This document shows, piece by piece, positions 8,965 through 17,121 of a stretch of DNA of 32,086 bases (positions are counted from its first letter, which is position 1; every line of letters starts with the position of its first letter). The DNA lies in assembly GCA_015486375.1 (NCBI GenBank), contig WFRR01000039.1, forward strand, positions 1 to 32,086, given 5' to 3'. This stretch comes from Thiotrichaceae bacterium (lineage in GTDB: Bacteria; Pseudomonadota; Gammaproteobacteria; Thiotrichales; Thiotrichaceae). The position numbers and the translations under genes were made by a program. A model generated the notes under the pieces. That model was not told the DNA's origin and did no database searches. It saw nothing but the letters and a program-made list of their open reading frames with translations.

Positions 8965-10140
8965 ATGAATGATAGCAAAAAGAAACAATCCAACCAAAAT
9001 CATTTTCCTTGTTCACAGTGTGGGGCAGACTTGGAATATGCACCTGATTCAGGTGAATTACACTGTAGTTACTGTGGATACTTAAACCCAATTCCGACTT
9101 CTAATCAGCCTATTGTCGAGCATGATTTTATTAAATCCTTGCAAAAGCTAAAGGAGAGAAAACAGAATCCGAGTCAACTTCAACAAATCAATATAGTGCA
9201 TTGTCCTTCTTGTGCAGCACGATTTGAATTACACAATAATGAACATGCAGGTAATTGCCCCTTTTGTGATACTGCGGTCGTGATGGATATTCAAGATGTG
9301 CAAGTGTTTCATCCAGAATCCTTATTACCCTTTCAATTTACCGAAAAGCAAGCGACTGAAGCCTTTAAAAAATGGATTAATAGCCGCTGGTTTGCCCCTT
9401 CAGCTTTAAAAGATAAAGCCAAACGCGATGAAAAGTTACTGGGAATTTATTTACCCTATTGGACTTATGACAGTGAAACTCGTAGCGATTACACAGGCGA
9501 ACGTGGCACGATTTATTATGTACAAGAAGATTACACTGTGACCATTGAGGGGAAAACAGAACAACGTACTCGTTCCGTTGCAAAAATTCGTTGGCGATGG
9601 GTTTCAGGTAGAGTCCGCTTATCTTTTGATGATGTATTGATTGGTGCAAGCTACACTTTACCTAGAGCTATACTTGATCCTTTACAGCCATGGGATTTAG
9701 ACAATCTTAAACCCTATTCGGAAGCCTATTTAAGTGGCTTTCGGAGTGAAATTTATCAAGTTGAACTGGATGAAGGCTTTCAACGTGCGAAACAAATTAT
9801 GAATAATCGTATTCGTCGTGCAGTTAAACAAGATATTGGTGGCGATCAACAACGTATTGCACAGATCAATACACAACATTCTGATACGCGCTTTAAACAT
9901 ATTCTATTGCCCATTTGGTCAGCTGCTTTTAAGTATAAAAATAAAACTTATCGTTTTGTGGTCAATGGACGTAATGGCAAAGTACAAGGTGAACGTCCCT
10001 ATAGTGTTATAAAAATTATTGCCGCCAGTATTTTAGGCTTAAGCTTACTGGGAGCAGCAATCTATATTGCAGAAGTGACGGGCGTACTGGAGCAAGTTTT
10101 AAAAAATGCTCCCAGTGATATTCACTATCCTTACCGATAA
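8965..10140 (+). CDS. Double zinc-ribbon protein with C-terminal membrane anchor
   Basis: A 391-residue protein of the group often mislabelled as primosomal protein N' (replication factor Y); it has no helicase motifs. It has two zinc ribbons: Cys16/Cys19 with Cys34/Cys37 (CSQCG...CSYCG) and Cys80/Cys83 with Cys98/Cys101 (CPSC...CPFC). A beta-rich body follows, with the family-typical stretch LLGIYLPYWTYDSETRSDYT and a later LLPIWSAAFKYKNKTYRFVVNG. One membrane segment lies near the C-terminus (about residues 347-368, IIAASILGLSLLGAAIYIAE) with a short tail. The function is not established; relatives often sit beside SPFH/virion-core-like membrane proteins, which are not seen here. It is divergent from the 8900 gene with a 64-bp shared upstream region, and no strong ribosome-binding site is visible. 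Confidence 0.8.
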   Translation: MNDSKKKQSNQNHFPCSQCGADLEYAPDSGELHCSYCGYLNPIPTSNQPIVEHDFIKSLQKLKERKQNPSQLQQINIVHCPSCAARFELHNNEHAGNCPFCDTAVVMDIQDVQVFHPESLLPFQFTEKQATEAFKKWINSRWFAPSALKDKAKRDEKLLGIYLPYWTYDSETRSDYTGERGTIYYVQEDYTVTIEGKTEQRTRSVAKIRWRWVSGRVRLSFDDVLIGASYTLPRAILDPLQPWDLDNLKPYSEAYLSGFRSEIYQVELDEGFQRAKQIMNNRIRRAVKQDIGGDQQRIAQINTQHSDTRFKHILLPIWSAAFKYKNKTYRFVVNGRNGKVQGERPYSVIKIIAASILGLSLLGAAIYIAEVTGVLEQVLKNAPSDIHYPYR

Positions 10141-10145
10141 TTTCA

Positions 10146-10182
10146 ATAGGTTAATCAGCCATTTTTAAAGTCATAAACCTAT
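10146..10182. terminator. Long-loop inverted repeat between convergent genes
   Basis: ATAGGTT (10146-10152) and AACCTAT (10176-10182) are perfect 7-bp arms separated by 23 bases, exactly filling the 43-bp gap between convergent genes ending at 10140 and 10184. A run ATTTTTAAA lies in the loop and not after the stem, so termination is only a guess from position. Confidence 0.3.
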
Positions 10183-10183
10183 C

Positions 10184-10516
10184 TTAATGCGAATTTCGAC
10201 GCGATAAACGTCGCATAACAGCAGCACGATCACGATCTAGGTTCATTTCATGATGGGTATCACTGACTTTTTTATTAATACTGCCTGCTTCAGAGCGAAT
10301 TGCATGAGCGCGGGCAATATTATCACCTTCCTCTTGTCCAATGACTTGGCTAAGATTATTCATTTTTTGTTGAATACGTCGATCATAGGCTTGCTTTTCA
10401 CATTCTATCGTTTCAAGGTTAGCTCTAACTTGTTGTTTTAAAGTAGGATCTCCTTCAACAACTAAGTCACTCAGTACGGGGATGTGGACATTTCTTTCAA
10501 AGGCTGGCTGGCTCAT
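10184..10516 (-). CDS. Small hydrophilic, probably coiled-coil protein downstream of holC
   Basis: I do not recognise a named family with confidence. The 110 residues are charged, without signal peptide or membrane segment. The N-terminal IPVLSDLVVEGDPTL (about 12-26) is a pattern seen near the start of several small proteobacterial proteins (IPxLxDxVxxGDPxL). The rest is predicted helical with heptad-like spacing (ANLETIECEKQAYDRRIQQKM), ending in a basic RRLSRRN tail. It follows holC by 13 bp on the same strand and completes the pepA-holC-ORF transcript; a link to the chi subunit or the replisome is therefore possible but unproven. The ATG has no strong ribosome-binding site, as expected for coupled translation. 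Confidence 0.65.
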   Translation of the reverse strand: MSQPAFERNVHIPVLSDLVVEGDPTLKQQVRANLETIECEKQAYDRRIQQKMNNLSQVIGQEEGDNIARAHAIRSEAGSINKKVSDTHHEMNLDRDRAAVMRRLSRRNSH

Positions 10517-10529
10517 AATAAATGGATTT

Positions 10530-10946
10530 TTAGAGTTGATAATAATTTAAAGTATAGCCCTGTTTTCGATAGTCCACATAGCGTTTGCGTCCTGCCTGCA
10601 AGATTTCTACTTCTTGGTCTAATACCTCAGCAACGTGTTTAAAATCTGATAGAAAATCGGGTACATGAAGCGATAAATTAATTAAAAAATCGGCATTAGG
10701 GGGAGAATTATCCCCATAACCGAGTAAAACAGGCAGTGTTTCTTGACCAGCGTAGATTGAATGGGGAATAAAACTAATATCTTTAAATGTCCACAATAAA
10801 TCATCCATATATTCACAATCACGCAAACTATCGAGATAGATATAACAACTTAATTGTTGCTCTAAGGCTTTTTCAACCAGTTTGCAAGCAAATAACAGCC
10901 GAGAACGCAATTGGCTGCTTTTACCCACATAAAAATTAATTTTCAC
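10530..10946 (-). CDS. holC: DNA polymerase III chi subunit
   Basis: Chi of the clamp-loader complex, which contacts single-stranded-DNA-binding protein. The 138-residue chain starts with the family-typical MKINFYV, then has LLFACKLVEKALEQQLSCYIYL with the following LLWTFKDISFIPHSI and an ending FLINLSLHVPDFLSDF, VAEVLDQEV and GRKRYVDYRKQGY. The length is close to the E. coli protein (147). The start codon is GTG (complement of 10944-10946), without a clear ribosome-binding site, 13 bp after pepA. The pepA-holC order is common in Gammaproteobacteria, which strengthens the call. Confidence 0.93.
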   Translation of the reverse strand: MKINFYVGKSSQLRSRLLFACKLVEKALEQQLSCYIYLDSLRDCEYMDDLLWTFKDISFIPHSIYAGQETLPVLLGYGDNSPPNADFLINLSLHVPDFLSDFKHVAEVLDQEVEILQAGRKRYVDYRKQGYTLNYYQL

Positions 10947-10959
10947 TTTAAGTAAGTGA

Positions 10960-12447
10960 CTACGATTGAGCGCGATTAATCAGAATTTGACTTAAGAGGG
11001 GTACAGGACGACCTGTTGCACCTTTCGCTGCCCCACTTTTCCATGCTGTCCCTGCAATATCTAAATGTGCCCATTTTTTACCTTCAACAAAACGTGAGAG
11101 GAAACAAGCCGCAGTAATCGTACCCGCAGAGCGATCATTACCAATATTTGGAATATCTGCAAAATTACTTTTTAGTTGATCCTGATAATCTTCGGTCATG
11201 GGTAAACGCCATGCCTCATCTGCCGAATCTTTGCCTGCTTGTAAGATTTCATCCGCCAAAGCATTATCATTACTCATTAAACCACTGATATGATGTCCCA
11301 GTGCCACAATACATGCCCCTGTGAGTGTGGCAATATCGACAATGGCATCAGGTTGGTATTTATCTACATACGTCAGTGCATCACATAAGACCAAACGCCC
11401 TTCTGCATCGGTATTTAAAATTTCAATGGTTTGCCCTGACATACTGGTAACAATATCACCAGGTTTACAGGCTTTGCTACTGGGCATATTTTCAGCCGCT
11501 GCAATCACAGCAACCACATTAATGGCTAAATTCATTTCTGCACAGGCTTGTATAGTGCCTAATACACTGGCAGCCCCACCCATGTCATATTTCATTTCAT
11601 CCATTGCAGCACCAGGTTTTAAGGAAATTCCCCCCGTATCAAAAGTAATGCCTTTACCGACCAATGCAAAAGGTGCAGCGTTTGCATCTGTACCTTGGTA
11701 TTGCATTACAATCATTTTGCCTGCTTGTTCACTGCCTTGACTGACAGATAAGAAAGAACCCATACCCAATGTTTGCATATCGGATTCTTCTAATACCTCT
11801 AAACTTAATGAGTCATATTGTTGGCATAATTTATCTGCACTGCTGGCTAAGTAACTTGGCGTACAGATATTACCCGGTGCATTAGCAAGGTCTTTAGCAA
11901 GCTGCATTCCCTTAGCAATCGCTTGCCCGTATTGCAGTGCAGTTTGTTCTGGTGTTGATACAGAATGTGTAAATGCAAAACTAAAGTCCGTTAATGCAAT
12001 TTTATTCTCAGCTCGACTTTTATATTGATTACATTGATAGGTTGCAGCCGCTTGCTGAATAACAGATTGTTGTAATGCTGTCGGTATGTCTTGAACTTCA
12101 TCTAATAAATACGAGCTAGCTGAGGCACAGTTAGAGGCGGTATTTAAGGCTTTTGCCGCCGCGAGTGTGGCTTTTTCAATTGCCTTAGCAGAGAAATTAG
12201 CTTTTTCTCCACAGCCCACTAGGATAATACGTTTAGCCGCAATATGAGGCAGACTGTATAAAGTCGCTGTTTCAGCCAGCTTGCCAGTGAAATCACCTAA
12301 AGCCAAAAAGTCACTAATCGTATTATTTGCGCTAATATCAATATCTTTAGCCGCGATTGAATATTGCTGATCTTGATAAATAGCGATAATGAGACAGTCA
12401 CTATTGATTTGAGAAGCTCTAATATTATTATTGATTGTATATTTCAT
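10960..12447 (-). CDS. pepA: Leucyl (cytosol) aminopeptidase PepA
   Basis: M17-family metallo-aminopeptidase, a cytosolic hexamer in known members, releasing N-terminal residues from peptides; the E. coli enzyme also binds DNA in Xer recombination and carAB control. The 495 residues include the two-metal site: Lys265 and Asp270 in VGKGITFDTGG, Asp288 in YDMGGAASV, and Asp347/Glu349 in the signature NTDAEGRL (345-352). Catalytic Lys277 lies in SLKPG. The length agrees with E. coli PepA (503). The start has AGGAAAA 14 bases upstream. The gene is followed by holC (13 bp) and preceded by dapE (26 bp), so the four minus-strand genes 13601-10184 may form one operon. Confidence 0.97.
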   Translation of the reverse strand: MKYTINNNIRASQINSDCLIIAIYQDQQYSIAAKDIDISANNTISDFLALGDFTGKLAETATLYSLPHIAAKRIILVGCGEKANFSAKAIEKATLAAAKALNTASNCASASSYLLDEVQDIPTALQQSVIQQAAATYQCNQYKSRAENKIALTDFSFAFTHSVSTPEQTALQYGQAIAKGMQLAKDLANAPGNICTPSYLASSADKLCQQYDSLSLEVLEESDMQTLGMGSFLSVSQGSEQAGKMIVMQYQGTDANAAPFALVGKGITFDTGGISLKPGAAMDEMKYDMGGAASVLGTIQACAEMNLAINVVAVIAAAENMPSSKACKPGDIVTSMSGQTIEILNTDAEGRLVLCDALTYVDKYQPDAIVDIATLTGACIVALGHHISGLMSNDNALADEILQAGKDSADEAWRLPMTEDYQDQLKSNFADIPNIGNDRSAGTITAACFLSRFVEGKKWAHLDIAGTAWKSGAAKGATGRPVPLLSQILINRAQS

Positions 12448-12473
12448 TTTCTTTCTATTTTCCTGTGTTATTC

Positions 12474-13649
<1,176 letters not shown>

Positions 13650-13807
13650 TTAGATCAGGCTTAGGAGGATAAGTGCTGTGACAACAATTGTTACAAGTAA
13701 TGAGCAATAAATTCAATCAATCAGCTATTTTTGATCTATAGTTTAGGCAAAATAAGCAATAGATTATTTAATTTTCTCTCTCAAACTGCTCACTTTAGGA
13801 CATAGTC

Positions 13808-14518
13808 ATGCCCATTACAAAACCCTTAAGTATTCACCTTGTGAATCTAATTGGCTGTATTCTGCTAATTTTCAGTACCAATAGTTTTTCTGAAGATAGC
13901 GTAGAAAAATCCAATAAAACTAATGATGATGAAAAGTTAATTGTAAATATTACTGAAGATTTACCTTTCTTAGATGTTAGTCATAATGGCAATACCATAC
14001 GTATCCAAAGAGTCCAAGATATTCATTATAAGTTAACCAATAGTTTTGCCAAAACATCCCGTCAATGTCCCCCTTTTTGTTTACATCCAATTAAGCTTAA
14101 ATTACCTGGAAATATAAAAACGGTGGGTGAATTAGAAGTCCTTGAATTTTTAAAAGAAAAAGTGCCAAATAATAAGGGTTTACTTATCGATGCAAGATTG
14201 ACTGATTGGTATAAAAAAGGCACGATACCCAGCGCTACGAGTGTTCCTTTCACCTTATTTACAGGGGGAGTAGATGATGATAGTGCCGCTAATTTACTCA
14301 CCCTATTAGGGGTTAAAGAAAATGAAGAAGATGATGATGAACGTTTATTTCACAATGCAATTGATTTAATGTTCTTTGGTAATGGTGCATGGTCTGGACA
14401 AGCACCCAAGGCAATACAGCATTTACTACAAATGGGCTATCCTGCTAAAAAGATCACTTGGTACCGTGGTGGAATGCAAACATGGTTATTATTTGGTTTA
14501 ACCACAGTGAAACCTTAA
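13808..14518 (+). CDS. Secreted rhodanese-like protein lacking the catalytic cysteine
   Basis: A 236-residue exported protein (hydrophobic segment about 10-28, ending NSFS-E). After a beta-rich stretch comes a CPPFC motif (Cys87, Cys91), then a rhodanese-homology domain from about 105. This has LLIDARLTDWYKKGTIPSAT (125-144), the active-site loop region LMFFGNGAWSGQAPKAI (187-203) and the family-typical end WYRGGMQTWLLFGL (218-231). In active members of this group the loop reads C-N-G-x-x-C-G-Q; here both cysteines are replaced (Gly191, Ser196), so sulfurtransferase activity by the usual mechanism is unlikely. AGGA lies 9 bases before the ATG. The stop is 13 bp before the LysM gene, so the two are probably co-transcribed. 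Confidence 0.82.
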   Translation: MPITKPLSIHLVNLIGCILLIFSTNSFSEDSVEKSNKTNDDEKLIVNITEDLPFLDVSHNGNTIRIQRVQDIHYKLTNSFAKTSRQCPPFCLHPIKLKLPGNIKTVGELEVLEFLKEKVPNNKGLLIDARLTDWYKKGTIPSATSVPFTLFTGGVDDDSAANLLTLLGVKENEEDDDERLFHNAIDLMFFGNGAWSGQAPKAIQHLLQMGYPAKKITWYRGGMQTWLLFGLTTVKP

Positions 14519-14531
14519 GGAGAAGCTAAAA

Positions 14532-15326
14532 ATGAAAACAATAACATCAAGACTGAGTTTAATTACCGTACTGCTAATAACATTAATCAGCCATCTCAAT
14601 AGCGTCCATGCAGAGGAACCGAAGCAAAAATCAGTCGCTGATAAAATTAAATCATTTACACAAAAGCACTATGATGAAGAAGAAGCGATGATTAAACAAA
14701 AATCTGATAAATTTATCCAAGATTTGAAGGAAAAATATCCACAATTTACCCAAGAGCATTTAGAGTCAATGGCGCATACTTTTGAAGAAAGTCTATTAGA
14801 TAGACTCACTACTTACTACTCGGATAAAAAAAATATAGACTCATCAAATAAGGAAAATAAAGATGTAGTGACAGAAGCAAATAAGGAAAAGAAAGAAACC
14901 TTACAAGGTAAAGTTAAAAAGTTGGTTAACGATAATGCAGAAGAGAAAAAAAGGTTTGCTTCTCAGGTAGTTATCGATGAAGCAAAAATAACGACAATAT
15001 CTTTGATTGTTAAGGATGGTGATACTTTGAGTGATATTGCCGAACGTACTTATGGTGATTCCACTATGTATTTAGCCATTTACGAGGAAAATAAAGATCA
15101 ATTGAGTTCCCCTAATGCTGTGCCAATAGGGATTACCTTGAGAGTACCTAAAATTGACCATTCCATGAAAAAGAAATTTAAGGAATTACAGAAGCGGGCA
15201 GAAAGCAAAGAAACGAAACAGCCTAAGCTATCTCAGCAGTTCACTGCAAAATCGATTGATCCTAAACACGCAACGCCCCAAGAATTAAATAAGTTAATTT
15301 CAGAAGCAGTGTCTGCAGCCCAGTAG
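14532..15326 (+). CDS. Secreted coiled-coil protein with LysM domain
   Basis: A 264-residue exported protein: signal peptide 1-27 (cleavage near VHAEE), a highly charged Lys/Glu-rich helical region (about 30-150), and one LysM domain at about 156-207. The domain has the motif VKDGDTLSDIAERTYGDSTM, then NAVPIGITLRVP. LysM binds N-acetylglucosamine glycans, so the protein probably associates with peptidoglycan in the periplasm. The tail (about 210-264) is charged and low in complexity. A strong GGAG ribosome-binding site lies 9 bases before the ATG. It follows the rhodanese-like gene by 13 bp; their joint export suggests a shared envelope role that cannot be defined from sequence. Confidence 0.85.
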   Translation: MKTITSRLSLITVLLITLISHLNSVHAEEPKQKSVADKIKSFTQKHYDEEEAMIKQKSDKFIQDLKEKYPQFTQEHLESMAHTFEESLLDRLTTYYSDKKNIDSSNKENKDVVTEANKEKKETLQGKVKKLVNDNAEEKKRFASQVVIDEAKITTISLIVKDGDTLSDIAERTYGDSTMYLAIYEENKDQLSSPNAVPIGITLRVPKIDHSMKKKFKELQKRAESKETKQPKLSQQFTAKSIDPKHATPQELNKLISEAVSAAQ

Positions 15327-15360
15327 TTTTACTGTATTTTTGAATGTTTTATACTTAACA

Positions 15361-15377
15361 AGCACATTCGGGGTGCT
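15361..15377 (+). terminator. Probable intrinsic terminator after the rhodanese-LysM operon
   Basis: AGCAC (15361-15365) and GTGCT (15373-15377) form a 5-bp stem with a 7-base loop, followed by GATTTTAT on the plus strand, 35 bases after the LysM stop codon. The stem is short, so it is a moderate candidate. Confidence 0.4.
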
Positions 15378-15444
15378 GATTTTATAATTAGTTTGATGTT
15401 GAAACAACTACATCACCAGTAGTACAAAAAATAAGAAATTGGGC

Positions 15445-15473
15445 AAAAAAAAGCCCAACCAAGACGGTCGGGC
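15445..15473 (-). terminator. Strong intrinsic terminator, minus strand
   Basis: On the minus strand GCCCGACC and GGTTGGGC pair as an 8-position stem with one mismatch around the loop GTCTT (15453-15473), followed directly by eight T residues (complement of 15445-15452). This is a textbook rho-independent terminator. It lies 104 bases after the stop codon of the lipoprotein gene at 15577 and is the likely end of its transcript. Confidence 0.8.
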
Positions 15474-15576
15474 TAAAAGTATCACACACTTAGGAAGGGC
15501 TATCCCAAGTTGTGAAATTGGAGTTCCTTCCAGAACTCCAGGGGCTCACAAAAACACACTTTATTTAAGTGCGTTT
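15474..15576 (-). ncRNA. Structured 3' untranslated region, possible 3'UTR-derived small RNA
   Basis: Between the lipoprotein stop codon and the strong terminator there are about 100 bases with no ORF but several hairpins on the minus strand. They are CACTT/AAGTG (15557-15571) followed by a T-rich stretch, GGAGTTC/GAACTCC (15520-15539), and a longer imperfect stem between about 15482 and 15515 that pairs ACTT with AAGT and GGG with CCC. With the terminator these make a compact structured RNA of about 110-130 bases. Whether it is a separate small RNA or only a 3' tail is unknown. Confidence 0.35.
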
Positions 15577-15903
15577 CTAATGGCTACGTAAAAAGCCATT
15601 AACATCTGTTTGTCCAAAACCACGTCCCTGTATCGGGTCCGTATAAGAACGAAAAGGATTACTTTCTAGTGCATATGCACCTGTGTTAATCATATTTTGC
15701 TTAAATAAATAACTAGCATTCTGCTCTTTATTACGGCTAAATCCTTCTATCATCGGTACTGCTATATTTTGTGCAATATAAGCCTTACTGTAGTTAGACT
15801 GATAGTAAGGATTATCATTGACACTGGCACATCCTGTTGTTAAAACCAGTGATGCAATACAAAGTGATGCAATACAAAGCGTACAACTTAATTTCAATTT
15901 CAT
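15577..15903 (-). CDS. Small lipoprotein of unknown function
   Basis: A 108-residue protein with a lipoprotein signal peptide: lysines at the N-terminus, hydrophobic core, and lipobox LTTGC with Cys25 as the lipidated residue. After maturation about 84 residues remain, hydrophilic, with many Asn and Tyr (NDNPYYQSNYSKAYI) and a C-terminal GRGFGQTDVNGFLRS. I do not recognise the family. The signal peptide contains an exact tandem duplication CIASLCIASL that comes from a perfect 15-bp DNA repeat at 15848-15877. The residue after Cys25 is Ala, with no Asp at +2, which in enteric bacteria would favour outer-membrane sorting. The gene stands alone on its strand. Confidence 0.72.
   Translation of the reverse strand: MKLKLSCTLCIASLCIASLVLTTGCASVNDNPYYQSNYSKAYIAQNIAVPMIEGFSRNKEQNASYLFKQNMINTGAYALESNPFRSYTDPIQGRGFGQTDVNGFLRSH
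15848..15877. repeat. Perfect 15-bp tandem duplication inside the lipoprotein gene
   Basis: The unit AGTGATGCAATACAA occurs at 15848-15862 and immediately again at 15863-15877 without a mismatch. Being a multiple of three it keeps the frame and duplicates five residues of the signal-peptide core. Confidence 0.9.
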
Positions 15904-16059
15904 GCTGATACCTTCTTTTTTAGTATTAGTATTGAGGTCTGCTGCATTGATAGGAATGTTCTCACGTAAAATTCAGCACGCTAAGCATAAGCCGATAAAC
16001 GGTACTTATGATTTGCATTAATATTAATTAATAGGCAGTTTTCACAAAGGAAGGCGATA

Positions 16060-17121
16060 ATGCATAAAATTGGCAGAAAAAATAATACAAAAATCATTAT
16101 TCTCCTACTTGCACTGAGTTTGCTACTACTTTATAGCTATCATTTAAGTTCTCGACCCATATTGCAGTTAACAGGTGCAACGATGGGAACACGCTATCAT
16201 ATTAGTATTGTTCAAAATGAGACTAAACTGGATAAAAAAGCCCTTCACCGTGCCATCAAGCAGCGTTTAGAACAGATCAATCAAAGCCTGTCTACCTATC
16301 GAGAAAACGCTGAAATCAGTCGTTTTAATCGTTCTCGTACTACCCATTGGTTTCCTATTTCCGATGATTTTTTTCAGGTGATGACAAAAGCAATCACGGC
16401 TTATCAAGAAACACAAGGCGCATTTGATCCGAGTATTTATCCCTTAGTGGATTTATGGGGCTTTGCCAAACAAATTAAATTTAAACCGCCTTCTGAGCAA
16501 CAAATACAAATAGCCTTGAGTCATACAGGGTTTCAGCATATGAAATTACGATCAAGCCCTCCAGCAATAGCTAAACAAAAAATATCCTTAGCACTGGATT
16601 TATCGGCTATTGCGAAAGGTTATGCCGTCGATGTTATTTCCGAACTTTTATTGAATAAAGGTCTATCTAACCATTTGGTTGAAATTGGTGGAGAGATTCA
16701 AGCACAGGGTACAAATTCACAGCAATCCACATGGAAGATCGCTATTGAACACCCTGCCTCTGTACAAACACACGCGCAAGTGAATGCGGTGATTAAAAGT
16801 ATTCACTTAAATAATCAGGCACTAGCGACTTCAGGTAATTACCGTAATTTTTATGAATATCAGGGAAAGCAGTATGCTCATACACTCGATCCTAAAACGG
16901 GCTATCCTGTACAAACACCTGTAGTTTCTATTACCGTCTTACATCCTTCCAGTTTATGGGCAGATGCAATAGCGACAGCAATGCTGGTCATGGGAAAAGA
17001 AAAAGCGTTAAGATTCGCGGATCAAAAAAAATTAGCGATATTTATGGTGACCTATACTGACAAAGATCACTATCAAACATTGACTAATCATTATTTTGAT
17101 GCACTGACTAAACACCCATAA
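16060..17121 (+). CDS. apbE: FAD:protein FMN transferase (ApbE family)
   Basis: Attaches FMN covalently to threonine residues of exported flavoproteins such as RnfG/NqrC. The 353-residue protein has an uncleaved or cleavable N-terminal membrane segment (11-27) and no lipobox cysteine, so it is membrane-anchored or periplasmic. Family motifs are GATMGTRYHI (39-48), LDLSAIAKGYAVD (179-191), EIGGEI (208-213), YAHTLDPKTGYPV (272-284) and the metal-site ADAIATA (301-307). AAGGAAGG precedes the ATG. No Rnf, Nqr or other flavinylated partner lies in this window, so the target is unknown. Its last 14 bp overlap the end of sbcB on the opposite strand. Confidence 0.93.
   Translation: MHKIGRKNNTKIIILLLALSLLLLYSYHLSSRPILQLTGATMGTRYHISIVQNETKLDKKALHRAIKQRLEQINQSLSTYRENAEISRFNRSRTTHWFPISDDFFQVMTKAITAYQETQGAFDPSIYPLVDLWGFAKQIKFKPPSEQQIQIALSHTGFQHMKLRSSPPAIAKQKISLALDLSAIAKGYAVDVISELLLNKGLSNHLVEIGGEIQAQGTNSQQSTWKIAIEHPASVQTHAQVNAVIKSIHLNNQALATSGNYRNFYEYQGKQYAHTLDPKTGYPVQTPVVSITVLHPSSLWADAIATAMLVMGKEKALRFADQKKLAIFMVTYTDKDHYQTLTNHYFDALTKHP

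Noticed and set aside
8901-8993. Longer start for the NE0113-like protein
   Set aside because: The added 31 residues do not resemble a CARF domain, would overlap the divergent zinc-ribbon gene, and the ATG at 8900 has a good AAGG.
11321-11740. Plus-strand frame of 139 residues opposite pepA
   Set aside because: Antisense to a conserved enzyme; its composition mirrors the pepA codons and it has no ribosome-binding site.
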